This document shows, one piece after another, positions 1 through 8,341 of a stretch of 64,000 bases of DNA; position 1 is the stretch's first letter, and every line of letters begins with the position of its first letter. Under the pieces are notes generated by a model. The model was not told where the DNA came from and searched no databases. It saw only the letters and a list, made by a program, of their open reading frames with translations. Source of the DNA: Falsiroseomonas sp046052145 (GTDB lineage Bacteria; Pseudomonadota; Alphaproteobacteria; Acetobacterales; Acetobacteraceae); contig JBJOMW010000001.1 of the NCBI GenBank assembly GCA_046052145.1, forward strand, positions 124,001 to 188,000, given 5' to 3'. The translations under genes and the position numbers were made by a program.

Positions 1-1
1 G

Positions 2-220
2 GATGCGCTGGCGGCCGAGCTACCGCTATTCGCCGACAGCCGGCCGGCACCGGCGCCGGCGCCCTCGCCGCTGCAGGCCGCGCTGGCGGAACTCGACATC
101 GATTCTCTATCTCCGCGCGAAGCGCAGGCCGCGCTCTACCACCTGAAATCGTTAGCTAAAGATCCTGCCGCAACGCAGCACGACGAGGCTGTTGCCGAGC
201 CTCACAAGTCGGTATCGTGA
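2..220 (+). CDS. mutS: DNA mismatch repair protein MutS, C-terminal end (partial)
   Basis: Only the last 72 codons are present; the gene enters from the left edge in frame 2 and stops at TGA 218-220. The tail contains SPREAQAALYHLK, the conserved short helical motif that ends most bacterial MutS proteins, preceded by a proline/alanine-rich linker. MutS recognises mismatches in the cytoplasm and recruits MutL. The ATPase and mismatch-binding domains lie outside the window, so the call rests on the tail motif and on the neighbour, because mutS-glnD is a common alphaproteobacterial gene pair. glnD starts 8 bp after the stop. Confidence 0.8.
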   Translation, partial: DALAAELPLFADSRPAPAPAPSPLQAALAELDIDSLSPREAQAALYHLKSLAKDPAATQHDEAVAEPHKSVS

Positions 221-227
221 CAGGCGT

Positions 228-3020
228 ATGAGGAAACCGCTTGCGCATGCGCCGGACGCGGCGGGCTCCCCGGCTGGGGAAACGCCCGAGGTCCTGCCCG
301 ATCTGATTGCCGCGCTGCTCGAAGATGGGCAGCCGGTGGCACGCGACGTCGCGCTGGGGCAGCTGCGCCGCCAGCTCGGCCGGATCCAGGGCAAGGTGCA
401 GCGCGCCTTCGAAGCGCATGAGCTCTCGGGCCTCGCGGCCGCGCGCTGGCTGGCGGCGCTGACCGATGGCGTGATCGGCGCCATCCACGCCTATACGCTG
501 GCCATGGTCCCGCCCGGGGCGGAGACGACGAAGTCCGAACCCGCCTTCGCCCTGATCGCCACCGGCGGCTATGGCCGCGGCGTGCTGGCGCCGTATTCGG
601 ACATCGACCTGCTGTTCCTGTCCGACGCGCCGCTCGGCCCGCAGGGGCGCCGCGGGGTGGAGTTCATGCTCTACCTGCTCTGGGACCTCGGGCTGAAGGT
701 CGGGCATGCGACGCGCACCGTCGGCGAATGCATCGAAGATGCGAAGGGCGACGTCACCATCCAGACCGCGCTGATCGATGCGCGGTATCTCGCCGGCGAA
801 CGCCCGGTGTTCGAGCGCTTCGACGCCGATTTCGCCGCCTTCCGCCAGCATAGCGGCCTCGCGGCCTTCCTGGCCGCGAAGCGCGCCGAACGCGCCGCGC
901 GCCATGCCCGCTATGGCGACAGCCCCTTCCTGGTGGAGCCGCATGTCAAGGAAGGCCGCGGCGGCCTGCGCGACCTGCAGACGCTGTATTGGCTGGCGCG
1001 CCATGCCTTCGGCGTGCAGCGCATGCCGGAACTGGTCGGCAAGGACAGCCCCGGCGGCGGCCTGCTGACCCCGCAGGAAGCGCGCGCCATCCGCCGCGCC
1101 TGGAACTTCCTCTGGACCGTCCGCTTCCATCTTCACTACGTGACGGGCCGCGCGGAAGAACGCCTCACCTTCGACCTGCAGCCCGTGGTCGGCGCTCGCA
1201 TGGGCTATACGCGCCACGGCGTGCAGGACGGCGTCGAGCGCTTCATGAAGCACCTGTTCCTGACCGCGCGGGACGTGGTGCGCCTGACGCGGCTGCTGGA
1301 ACCTGCGATCGAACGCGCGGCGCTTGGCCCGCCCGCGGTGCTGCCGGCGGGCGATGCCGCGCTCGCCCAGGCCGGCATCGCGCTGGCCGATGGCAAGGTG
1401 CTGTTCGCCCCGGACCGCCTGGTGGAGCAGGACCCCGCCATCATGCTGCGCCTGGTGCGCGCCGCACGCGACCGGGGGCTTGAGGTGCATCCGCTGGCCT
1501 TCCGTGCGCTGGTGCGGAATGCGCGCTACGCCGTGCGGCTGCGCGGCGACATCGCGGCCAGCGCGATCTTCCTCGACATCCTGTGCGGCAAGGATGCCGC
1601 GCGCTGGCTGCGCACGCTGAATGAGGTGGGCTTCATCAGCCGCTTCATCCCCGACTGGGCGCGTATCGTCGGGCTGATGCAGTTCGACACCTATCACGTC
1701 TTCACCGTCGAGGAGCACACGATCGAGGCGCTCGGCGTGCTGACGCAGCTGGAGCGCGGCGACCTGAACGAGGTCGCGCCCGTCGCCTCCGAGCTGATCG
1801 CCCAGGTGCAGTCGCGGCGCGCGCTGTTCGTCGCGGTGCTGCTGCACGACATCGCCAAGGGCCGCGGCGGCGATCATTCGGAACTCGGCGCCGAGGTCGC
1901 GCTCGAAATCTGCCCGAAGCTCGGCCTGACGCCGGAGGAGACGGAGACCGTCTCCTGGCTGGTGCTGAACCACCTGCTGATCAGCCAGACCGCCTTCAAG
2001 CGCGACATCGACGACCCGAAGACCATCCTCGATATCGCGGAGACGGTGCAATCGCCCGAACGGCTGCGCCTGCTGCTGGTGCTGACAGTGGCCGATATGC
2101 GCGCTGTGGGCCCGAAAGTCTGGAATGGCTGGAAGGCGACGCTGCTGCGCGAGCTGTATTGGCGCGTCGCGGAAGTGCTGGCCGGCGGTCTCAGCGTGCC
2201 GGAGCGCGATACGCGCGTCGCGCGTGCCCGCAGCGCCGCCGCCGCGTTGCTGGACGGCATGCCGAAGCCCGAGCTCGATCGCTTCCTCTCGCTTGGCTAT
2301 CCTGGCTACTGGCTGTCCTTCGACCCCGAGACGCATGCGCGCCACGCCCGCATGATCCAGGAGGCGGAGCGCGAGGACGCGCCACTGACCGTGCGCACCC
2401 GCGTGCTGGAAAGCCGCGCGGTGACGGAGGTGACGGTCTATGTCACCGACCATCCGGGCCTGTTCAGCCGCATCGCCGGGGCGCTGGCCGTGGCGGGGGC
2501 GAGCATCGTGGATGCGCGCATCCACACCATGACGAACGGCATGGCGCTCGACACCTTCTGGGTGCAGGACGCGGCCGGCGGCGCCTTCGATGCGCCGCAC
2601 CGGCTCGCGCGGCTTGCAGTGCTGATCGAGCAATCCTTGTCCGGCCGCCTGCGGCTGGATGCCGAAATCGGCAAGCTGCGGCGCGAACCCGCGCGGTTGC
2701 GTGCGGTGCAGATTCCGCCGCGCGTGGTGATCGACAACCACGCCTCCAATTCGCACACGGTGATCGAGGTGAACGGCCGCGACCGGCCTGGCCTGCTGCA
2801 CGATGTGACGGCGGCGATCAGCGACCAGGGTCTGCAGATCGGATCCGCGCATATCACGACCTATGGCGTGCGCGCGGTGGACGTCTTCTATGTGAAGGAC
2901 GTGTTCGGCCTGAAGGTCGAGAATGAGCGCAAGCTCGGCACGCTCCGCGGTGCGCTGCTGGCCGCACTCGGCGTGACCGAGACCGCCACGGCCGAGGACG
3001 CCCCGGTCCGCGTCGTCTGA
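228..3020 (+). CDS. glnD: Bifunctional PII uridylyltransferase / uridylyl-removing enzyme GlnD
   Basis: GlnD senses glutamine and adds or removes UMP on PII proteins (GlnB/GlnK), controlling nitrogen assimilation in the cytoplasm. At 930 aa it has the usual length. Domains in order: nucleotidyltransferase with GGYGRG (113-118) and the metal-binding SDIDL (124-128); an HD domain near 540 with HDIAKGRGGDHSELG, giving the removal activity; and two C-terminal ACT domains near 734 (VTDHPGLFSRIAGAL) and 844 (NGRDRPGLLHDV) that bind glutamine. All key residues are present. I chose ATG 228, just after the mutS stop. An upstream in-frame TTG at 192 would overlap mutS and adds only a basic 12-residue stretch. 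It converges with hrcA, with a 16-bp gap. Confidence 0.96.
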   Translation: MRKPLAHAPDAAGSPAGETPEVLPDLIAALLEDGQPVARDVALGQLRRQLGRIQGKVQRAFEAHELSGLAAARWLAALTDGVIGAIHAYTLAMVPPGAETTKSEPAFALIATGGYGRGVLAPYSDIDLLFLSDAPLGPQGRRGVEFMLYLLWDLGLKVGHATRTVGECIEDAKGDVTIQTALIDARYLAGERPVFERFDADFAAFRQHSGLAAFLAAKRAERAARHARYGDSPFLVEPHVKEGRGGLRDLQTLYWLARHAFGVQRMPELVGKDSPGGGLLTPQEARAIRRAWNFLWTVRFHLHYVTGRAEERLTFDLQPVVGARMGYTRHGVQDGVERFMKHLFLTARDVVRLTRLLEPAIERAALGPPAVLPAGDAALAQAGIALADGKVLFAPDRLVEQDPAIMLRLVRAARDRGLEVHPLAFRALVRNARYAVRLRGDIAASAIFLDILCGKDAARWLRTLNEVGFISRFIPDWARIVGLMQFDTYHVFTVEEHTIEALGVLTQLERGDLNEVAPVASELIAQVQSRRALFVAVLLHDIAKGRGGDHSELGAEVALEICPKLGLTPEETETVSWLVLNHLLISQTAFKRDIDDPKTILDIAETVQSPERLRLLLVLTVADMRAVGPKVWNGWKATLLRELYWRVAEVLAGGLSVPERDTRVARARSAAAALLDGMPKPELDRFLSLGYPGYWLSFDPETHARHARMIQEAEREDAPLTVRTRVLESRAVTEVTVYVTDHPGLFSRIAGALAVAGASIVDARIHTMTNGMALDTFWVQDAAGGAFDAPHRLARLAVLIEQSLSGRLRLDAEIGKLRREPARLRAVQIPPRVVIDNHASNSHTVIEVNGRDRPGLLHDVTAAISDQGLQIGSAHITTYGVRAVDVFYVKDVFGLKVENERKLGTLRGALLAALGVTETATAEDAPVRVV

Positions 3021-3036
3021 ACGCGGCGCGCCGCAC

Positions 3037-4149
3037 CTACCCCAGCAACCGCCCGATCACCCGCGCCGTGTAGTCCACCACCGGCACGATGCGGCCGTAA
3101 TTGATGCGGGCCGGGCCCACCACGCCGATCGCGCCGACAATCCGCTGGTCCTGCGCATTCCGGAAGGGCGCCACCACCATCGAAAGACCGGCGCTGTCGA
3201 ACAGACCGCTCTCCGCGCCGATGAAGATCTGCACACCCTCGCCCCGCTGCGCCAAATCCAACAGGCGCAGCATCGTCTCCTGCGTTTCCAGCCGCTCGAA
3301 CAGGGCCTGGATTTCCCGGACGCGCAGCTGCTCGTCCAGGTTCTGCAACAGCTTCGCCTGGCCGCGCAGGATCAGCGTGCCCCCGACGCCGCCCGACCAG
3401 GTCGCCAACCCCGCCGCAATCACCTGTTGCGTCAGCTCATCCAACGCCGTGCGGTGGGCCGCGATCTCCGTCTGCACGGCGCTGCGCGCTTCATCCAGCG
3501 TGCGGCCCGACAGGCGCGCGTTGAGGTAGTTGCCGGCCTGCACCAGCGCGGACGGCGGCAGCCCCGCCGGCACCTCGATGACGCGGTTCTCCACCTGGCC
3601 GTCCGCCGTCACCAGCACCACCAGCGCGCGCCCCGGGCCAAGCGCCACGAATTCGATATGGCGCAGCGGCGCCTCGCTCTTCGGCGCGACGACGAGGCCG
3701 GCAGCCCCCGCGAGCCCCGACAGCATCTGCCCGGCCTCGCCCAGCGTCTCCTGCAACGAACGCCCACCGGCGGCGCAGCGGGCGGCGATCGCGTCCCGCT
3801 CTTCCTCCGCCAGCGCGCCGAATTGCAGCAGCCCATCCACGAACAGCCGCAGGCCGCGTTCCGTCGGCAAACGACCGGCGGAGGTGTGCGGCGCGAACAA
3901 CAGCCCGGCTTCCTCAAGGTCCGCCATGACGTTGCGGATCGTCGCCGGCGACAGCGCCTGCGGCAGCCGGCGGGAGAGGGTGCGGCTGCCCACCGGCTCC
4001 CCGGTCGCGACATAAAGCTCCACCAACTCGCGCAGGATCGCCGCACCCCGGTCATCAAGGCCGGGCGGCAAGGCAGGTGTCACCGACGCCGCCGAAAGGC
4101 TGACAGCGGGGGTGAGGCTCGGGCGGGGGGGCCGGTGCATCGGACCCAT
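3037..4149 (-). CDS. hrcA: Heat-inducible transcription repressor HrcA
   Basis: HrcA represses chaperone genes (groESL, often dnaK/grpE) by binding CIRCE operators and is activated by GroEL. The protein begins with the typical winged-helix region (RGAAILRELVELYVATGEPV, then LSPATIRNVMADLEEAGLL), followed by HTSAGRLPTERGLRLFVDGLL, a family signature, and a GAF-like C-terminal domain ending in VPVVDYTARVIGRLLG. I took ATG 4149 (370 aa); TTG 4188 or ATG 4140 are also possible and only change a low-complexity N-terminus. I see no CIRCE operator upstream and no grpE beside it, although hrcA-grpE is the common arrangement. It is divergent from rph, with 117 bp between them. Confidence 0.95.
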   Translation of the reverse strand: MGPMHRPPRPSLTPAVSLSAASVTPALPPGLDDRGAAILRELVELYVATGEPVGSRTLSRRLPQALSPATIRNVMADLEEAGLLFAPHTSAGRLPTERGLRLFVDGLLQFGALAEEERDAIAARCAAGGRSLQETLGEAGQMLSGLAGAAGLVVAPKSEAPLRHIEFVALGPGRALVVLVTADGQVENRVIEVPAGLPPSALVQAGNYLNARLSGRTLDEARSAVQTEIAAHRTALDELTQQVIAAGLATWSGGVGGTLILRGQAKLLQNLDEQLRVREIQALFERLETQETMLRLLDLAQRGEGVQIFIGAESGLFDSAGLSMVVAPFRNAQDQRIVGAIGVVGPARINYGRIVPVVDYTARVIGRLLG

Positions 4150-4266
4150 GGCGTGGTGTGTGTCCCGGATCGTCGTGCTCGTCGCCAAGGCTAGGGGCGG
4201 CGCCGCGGGCGGGTCAACCGGCCACGCCGTGCTGGACGCCGCCCGGCGGGACGGCTAGGGGGCGGC

Positions 4267-5019
4267 ATGATCGATTTCCCCGCCGGCTTCAAAGCCCCCT
4301 TCGTCCGCCCCTCCGGCCGCGTCGCCGACCAGATGCGCCAGGTGACGATGACGCCGAACCCCGCCCGCCACGCGGAGGGATCGTGCCTGATCCGCTTCGG
4401 CACGACGGAGGTGCTCTGCACCGCCTCCGTCGAGGGCAAGGTGCCGCCCTTCCTGCGCAATTCCGGCCAGGGCTGGGTGACGGCCGAATACGGCATGCTG
4501 CCGCGCGCCACCCACACGCGCGGCGACCGCGAGGCCGCGCGCGGCAAGCAATCCGGCCGCACGCAGGAAATCCAGCGGCTGATCGGGCGCAGCCTCCGCG
4601 CCGTGACGGACCTCAAGGCGATGGGGGAGATGACCATCACCCTCGATTGCGACGTGCTGACGGCCGATGGCGGCACGCGCACGGCCAGCATCACCGGCGC
4701 CTGGGTCGCGCTGCACCTGGCGTTCCGGCAATGCGTCGAGAAGAACATCCTCAAGAAGATCCCGCTGAAGGACCAGGTCGCGGCGATCTCCTGCGGGGTG
4801 TGGAATGCGACGCCCGTGCTCGACCTTGATTATGACGAGGACAGCAAGGCGGAGACGGACGGCAATTTCGTCATGACCGGCACGGGCGGCATCGTGGAAG
4901 TGCAGGCGACCGCCGAGGGCGCGCCCTATTCCGATGCGGAACTCGGTGCGCTGCTCGCACTCGCCCGCAAGGGCACGGACGAGCTGTTCGCCATGCAACG
5001 CGCGGCCATCGGGGCGTGA
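4267..5019 (+). CDS. rph: Ribonuclease PH
   Basis: A phosphorolytic 3'-5' exoribonuclease that trims the 3' ends of tRNA precursors. The 250-aa protein is slightly longer than the usual 238-240. It shows the family landmarks: GWVTAEYGMLPRATHTR near 72-88, RTQEIQRLIGRSLRAV near 98-113, DCDVLTADGGTRTASITGA near 127-145, and SCGVWNATPVLDLDYDEDS near 177. It is the first gene of rph-rdgB, the order usual in alphaproteobacteria divergently from hrcA. Its TGA overlaps a possible GTG start of rdgB. Confidence 0.96.
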   Translation: MIDFPAGFKAPFVRPSGRVADQMRQVTMTPNPARHAEGSCLIRFGTTEVLCTASVEGKVPPFLRNSGQGWVTAEYGMLPRATHTRGDREAARGKQSGRTQEIQRLIGRSLRAVTDLKAMGEMTITLDCDVLTADGGTRTASITGAWVALHLAFRQCVEKNILKKIPLKDQVAAISCGVWNATPVLDLDYDEDSKAETDGNFVMTGTGGIVEVQATAEGAPYSDAELGALLALARKGTDELFAMQRAAIGA

Positions 5020-5714
5020 CCTCCGCCCGCGACGTGCCCTCTCCCCCCAACGGGGGGAGAGGGTTGGGTGAGGGGGGCCGCGACGAAGGATCCAAGCCCC
5101 ACACGCATCGCCGTCTCACCGGCCCCAAACTGGTCCTCGCCACCCACAACGCCGGCAAGGTGCGCGAAGTGGCGGAGCTTCTGGCCCCCTGGGGCTTCGA
5201 AGTGATCAGCGCCGGATCGCTCGGCCTGCCGGAGCCCGCGGAGACCGAAGAAACCTTCCTCGGCAATGCGCGGATCAAGGCACTGGCGGCGGCGACCGCC
5301 TCCGGCCTGCCGGCGCTGGCCGATGACAGCGGCTTCTCGGTCGCAGCACTCGATGGCGCGCCGGGCGTGCGCACCGCCGATTGGGCGGAAACCCCGAACG
5401 GGCGCGACTACGCCATGGCGATGGGCAAGGTGGAAAAGCTCGCACGCCACGCCGCGGATCGCCGCGCCTGGTTCTCCTGCGCGCTGGTGCTCGCCTGGCC
5501 GGATGGACACACGGAAGGCTTCCTGGGCGAGGCGTATGGCGCCTGGGTCTGGCCGCCGCGCGGCACCCATGGCTTCGGCTACGACCCGATGTTCACCCCC
5601 GACGGCCACACGCAAACCTTCGGCGAGATGGAACCGGCGGCGAAGCACGCCATCAGCCATCGCGCCGCAGCCTTCGCGTTGCTCTCCGCGGCTTGTCTGC
5701 CCGCACAAGCGTGA
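5016..5714 (+). CDS. rdgB: dITP/XTP pyrophosphatase RdgB (start uncertain)
   Basis: Hydrolyses non-canonical purine triphosphates (dITP, XTP) to the monophosphate and pyrophosphate, keeping them out of DNA. The HAM1 fold begins at KLVLATHNAGKVREVAELL (about residue 37 from GTG 5016) and continues with PETEETFLGNARIKALAAA, LADDSGFSVAALDGAPGV, HGFGYDPMF and KHAISHRAAA. The core is complete. The N-terminus is odd: the first ~35 codons from GTG 5016 run through a REP-like palindrome (5037-5077), so that part of the protein is either a translated repeat or not translated. Other starts are GTG 5034 and TTG 5064; the TTG directly follows the purine-rich arm of the palindrome. The family core needs only residues from about 36 on. 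Confidence 0.92.
   Translation: MTSARDVPSPPNGGRGLGEGGRDEGSKPHTHRRLTGPKLVLATHNAGKVREVAELLAPWGFEVISAGSLGLPEPAETEETFLGNARIKALAAATASGLPALADDSGFSVAALDGAPGVRTADWAETPNGRDYAMAMGKVEKLARHAADRRAWFSCALVLAWPDGHTEGFLGEAYGAWVWPPRGTHGFGYDPMFTPDGHTQTFGEMEPAAKHAISHRAAAFALLSAACLPAQA
5037..5077. repeat. REP-like palindrome, copy 1 (inside the rdgB 5' end)
   Basis: Perfect 12-bp inverted repeat CCCTCTCCCCCC (5037-5048), loop AAC, GGGGGGAGAGGG (5052-5063), followed by the tail TTGGGTGAGGGGGG. The same unit occurs inverted at 24766-24804, and a degenerate form lies at 47453-47477. Palindromes of this kind are widespread intergenic repeats in proteobacteria. This copy overlaps the proposed 5' end of rdgB. Confidence 0.8.
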
Positions 5715-5775
5715 TCTTGAAGGTCCCGGGCCGCATCCCTTCTCAGCGAAGGCGAACGAACCGGGAGAGGTGACG

Positions 5776-6939
5776 ATGCGGGCCTTGGGGGCGCTGCTGC
5801 TGGCCGGCAGCCTGATCTGGAGCACCTTGGCCGCGGCGCAGCCGGTGCTGAGCGAATCACGCCCCGCCGCCGTCACCGGCATCCAGATCACCACCATCGC
5901 CAAGGGGCTGGAGCGGCCCTGGGCGCTGGCCTTCCTGCCGGATGGCAGCATGCTCGTGACGGAACGTCGCGGGCGGCTGCGCCTGGTGCGCGACGGCGCG
6001 CTCGACCCGCGCCCGATCGCCGGCGTGCCAGAGGTGCATGCGGAAGGGCAGGGCGGGCTGCTCGACATCGCGCTGCATCCCGATTTCGCGCGGAACGGCA
6101 CGCTCTTCCTCAGCTACGCGCATGGTACGGCGCAGGCCAACCGCACGCGGGTTGCGCGCGCGGTGTACGACCAGGCGTCGCACGCGCTGCGCGATCTCCG
6201 CGTGATCTTCGAAGTGAACCGCGAGAAGCAGGGCAGCCAGCATTTCGGCAGCCGCATCCTGGTGCTGCCGGATGCGACGCTGCTGATCAGCATCGGCGAT
6301 GGCGGCAACCCGCCCGCCATGCTCGACGGACGCCTGATTCGGGAGAATGCGCAGGATCTGTCGAACCACATCGGCTCCGTCGTGCGCATCGCGGAAGATG
6401 GCAGCGTGCCGCGCGACAATCCCTTCCTCGGGCGCGCCGGCGCGCGGCCGGAAATCTTCAGCTACGGCCATCGCAACGTGCAGGGGCTGGCCTGGGACCC
6501 GATCCGCCGCGCGATCTGGGCGAATGAGCATGGCAGCCGCTTCGGCGATGAGCTCAACCGGCTCGAGTCCGGGCGCAATTATGGCTGGCCGGTGATCTCC
6601 TACAGCGTCGAGTATCGCGGCGGCGCGCAGATCGGCGGCGGGCGCACGGGGGCGGGGATGGTGGATCCGGCGCTGGCCTGGATGACGGCGCACGCGCCCT
6701 CCGGCCTCGCGGTCTACACCGGCGACCGCTTCCTCGCCTGGCGCGGCGACATCTTCTCCGGCGGGCTGCAGAGCCGCGACGTGCGGCGCATCCGCCTCGA
6801 CGCGCAAGGGCGCGTGGTGGGGGAGGAAGCGATCGAGGTCGGCCGCCGCATCCGCGATGTGCGCCAGGGGCCGGATGGGCTCCTGTATCTGCTGACAGAC
6901 GAAACCCCCGGCCTGATCCTGCGCGTCGAGCCGGGCTGA
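5776..6939 (+). CDS. PQQ-dependent aldose sugar dehydrogenase (YliI/GSDH family), periplasmic
   Basis: Predicted soluble quinoprotein that oxidises sugars in the periplasm with PQQ. The 387-aa protein starts with a Sec signal peptide (MRALGALLLAGSLIWSTLAAA, cleavage after AAAQ). The beta-propeller family motifs follow: GLERPWALAFLPDG, VTERRGRLR, GQGGLLDIALHPDF, HFGSRI, FSYGHRNVQGLAWDP, WANEHGSRFGDELN and GRNYGWPVISYSVEY. The last three form the usual PQQ/catalytic face in this family. ATG 5776 is preceded by GGGAGAGG. The reading frame stays open far upstream, but that part is antisense-style shadow overlapping rdgB. No PQQ biosynthesis genes are in the window. The true substrate cannot be told from sequence. 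Confidence 0.9.
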   Translation: MRALGALLLAGSLIWSTLAAAQPVLSESRPAAVTGIQITTIAKGLERPWALAFLPDGSMLVTERRGRLRLVRDGALDPRPIAGVPEVHAEGQGGLLDIALHPDFARNGTLFLSYAHGTAQANRTRVARAVYDQASHALRDLRVIFEVNREKQGSQHFGSRILVLPDATLLISIGDGGNPPAMLDGRLIRENAQDLSNHIGSVVRIAEDGSVPRDNPFLGRAGARPEIFSYGHRNVQGLAWDPIRRAIWANEHGSRFGDELNRLESGRNYGWPVISYSVEYRGGAQIGGGRTGAGMVDPALAWMTAHAPSGLAVYTGDRFLAWRGDIFSGGLQSRDVRRIRLDAQGRVVGEEAIEVGRRIRDVRQGPDGLLYLLTDETPGLILRVEPG

Positions 6940-6984
6940 TGCGACTGGCCGCTTACAGCGGCCCTTGCGCATCAGCCCGTCTTT
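6932..6984 (+). terminator. Two-part stem-loop overlapping the sugar dehydrogenase stop codon
   Basis: Outer stem CGGGCTGATGCG (6932-6943) pairs perfectly with CGCATCAGCCCG (6968-6979). Inside it GGCCGC (6947-6952) pairs with GCGGCC (6958-6963) around TTACA. TCTTT follows. The outer 5' arm contains the TGA stop of the upstream gene. It has the shape of an intrinsic terminator with a short U tract. The rest of the 227-bp spacer to 7166 shows no gene. Confidence 0.7.
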
Positions 6985-7166
6985 CGAGCCTCAGGCGCCG
7001 GCGGCCCTCCGGGCCTTGGCTTACGCGCCACAAGGCGCGGCGGCCATTCGGCCGCTCGGCCCGCTGCGCGGGCCGCATCATGCGCATCTTTTTCCTTTCC
7101 GGCCGGGCACGGACAGGGGCAGCATCGCCCCACCCGGCCCCGAGACCGGATGGAGGAAGACCGCCC

Positions 7167-8138
7167 ATGACGCTCACCCGCCGCGCGGCGCTGCTCGCCG
7201 CGCCTGCCCTGATCCTCGGCGCGCAAGCCGCGCGCGCGCAGGGCTTCCCGAACCGCCCCGTGCGCATCGTCGTGCCCTACACGCCGGGCGGGGTGTCCGA
7301 CATCACCGCGCGGCTGATCGCCGATCCGATGGCGGCCGCGCTCGGCGTCGCCGTGCCGGTCGAGAATCGCGCCGGTGCGGATGGCGTGATCGGCACAGAC
7401 GTCGTCGCCAAGTCAGCACCGGATGGGCACACGCTCGCGCTGGTGTCCGTCGCGCATCCGGTCAATGCGGCCTTCTACCGCCTGCCCTTCGACACGATGC
7501 GCGACTTCACCTTCCTGACGCTGACCACGCGCACGCCGCTGGTGCTGTGCGCCGCGCGCGGCTTCGCGGCGAACACGGCCGCCGAACTCGTCGCCCATGC
7601 GCAGCGCAACCCGCGCGGGCATGTGACCTTCGCGGGCACGGGCGGCGTGGTGCGGCTCGCGCCCGTGCTGTTCGCGCAGCGCACGGGGATCGAGATGACC
7701 TATGTGCCCTATCGCGGCAGCACCCAGGCGCATCCCGACCTGATTTCGGGCCGCGTGGACATCATGTTCGACACTGTCCCCGCCGCACTGCCGCACATCC
7801 AGTCGGGCCAGCTCAAGGCGCTGGCGACCACGGGCGCAACCCGCGCGCCGCAACTGCCCGACGTGCCGACGGTGGCCGAGACACTGGCGGGCTTCGAGGC
7901 CTCGACCTGGGGCATGGTGATCGGCCCGGCGAACATGCCCGGCCCCGTCACCGATCGCCTGCACCGCGAGGTCGTCGCGGCCGTGCGCCGCTCCGACATC
8001 GTGGACCGCCACCGCACCCTCGGCGCCGATGTCGTCACCTCCAACCCGGACGAGACGCGGAGCTTCGTGCAGGCGGAACTGGAAAAATGGGGCGCGGCCG
8101 CGCGCGCGGCGGGGGTGCAGCCGCAGAATGCAGGGTAG
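7167..8138 (+). CDS. Bug/TctC-family tripartite tricarboxylate transporter substrate-binding protein (1 of 3)
   Basis: Periplasmic solute-binding protein of the Bug family, which captures carboxylates or other small ligands. The 323-aa protein has an RR-containing signal sequence (MTLTRRAALLAAPALILGAQ, cleavage near ARAQ), then the family opening FPNRPVRIVVPYTPGGVSD and the later landmarks GTDVVAKSAPDGHTL, YVPYRGSTQAHPDLISGRVD, IQSGQLKALATTGATR and LPDVPTVAETL. ATG 7167 is preceded by GGAGGAAGA. No TctA/TctB membrane genes are nearby, so it is an orphan binding protein, as most Bug proteins are. The ligand is unknown. Confidence 0.93.
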   Translation: MTLTRRAALLAAPALILGAQAARAQGFPNRPVRIVVPYTPGGVSDITARLIADPMAAALGVAVPVENRAGADGVIGTDVVAKSAPDGHTLALVSVAHPVNAAFYRLPFDTMRDFTFLTLTTRTPLVLCAARGFAANTAAELVAHAQRNPRGHVTFAGTGGVVRLAPVLFAQRTGIEMTYVPYRGSTQAHPDLISGRVDIMFDTVPAALPHIQSGQLKALATTGATRAPQLPDVPTVAETLAGFEASTWGMVIGPANMPGPVTDRLHREVVAAVRRSDIVDRHRTLGADVVTSNPDETRSFVQAELEKWGAAARAAGVQPQNAG

Positions 8139-8141
8139 GGG

Positions 8142-8336
8142 CGTCCCGGGAGGGGCGCTGCCCCTCCCGGACCCTCCCTGCCAAGGGGCAGTGGCCACTT
8201 GGAACCCATGAGTTTTCAACGCCGAATGGGGTGGGGGCCGAAGTGCCCCCGCCCCATTCGGCGTTAAACTGACGAGGTCCAGGAGCCCTCGGCTCCTGGC
8301 GGGAGGGGTCTGGGGAGGGCAGCGCCCTCCCCAGAG
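8142..8336. repeat. Composite array of palindromes between convergent genes
   Basis: At least five inverted repeats stand in a row. (1) CCGGGAGGGGC/GCCCCTCCCGG, 8146-8170, loop GCT. (2) The 10-bp palindrome AGTGGCCACT, 8190-8199. (3) A long stem, 8211-8270: AGTTT/AAACT, a 2-nt bulge, AACGCCGAATGGGG/CCCCATTCGGCGTT, one T-G wobble, GGGGGC/GCCCCC, loop CGAAGT. (4) CCAGGAGCC/GGCTCCTGG, 8279-8299. (5) CTGGGGAGGGC/GCCCTCCCCAG, 8310-8334, loop AGC. It fills the spacer between a plus-strand Bug gene and a minus-strand MAPEG gene. No open frame of note is present. It could serve as a bidirectional terminator or be a non-autonomous mobile repeat. Confidence 0.85.
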
Positions 8337-8341
8337 CGCCA

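Noticed and set aside
156..2852. 898-codon minus-strand open frame opposite glnD
   Set aside because: Its product is rich in His, Arg, Gln and Ala with no known family, as expected for an antisense frame of a high-GC gene; glnD carries all the family motifs.
4150..4266. CIRCE operator upstream of hrcA
   Set aside because: No TTAGCACTC-N9-GAGTGCTAA-like sequence was found in the spacer.
5266..5775. In-frame upstream extension of the sugar dehydrogenase
   Set aside because: It overlaps rdgB in another frame; a signal peptide and ribosome-binding site mark ATG 5776 as the start.
6940..7166. Possible extended N-terminus of the first Bug protein
   Set aside because: The extension is basic low-complexity sequence running through a terminator; the signal peptide begins at 7167.
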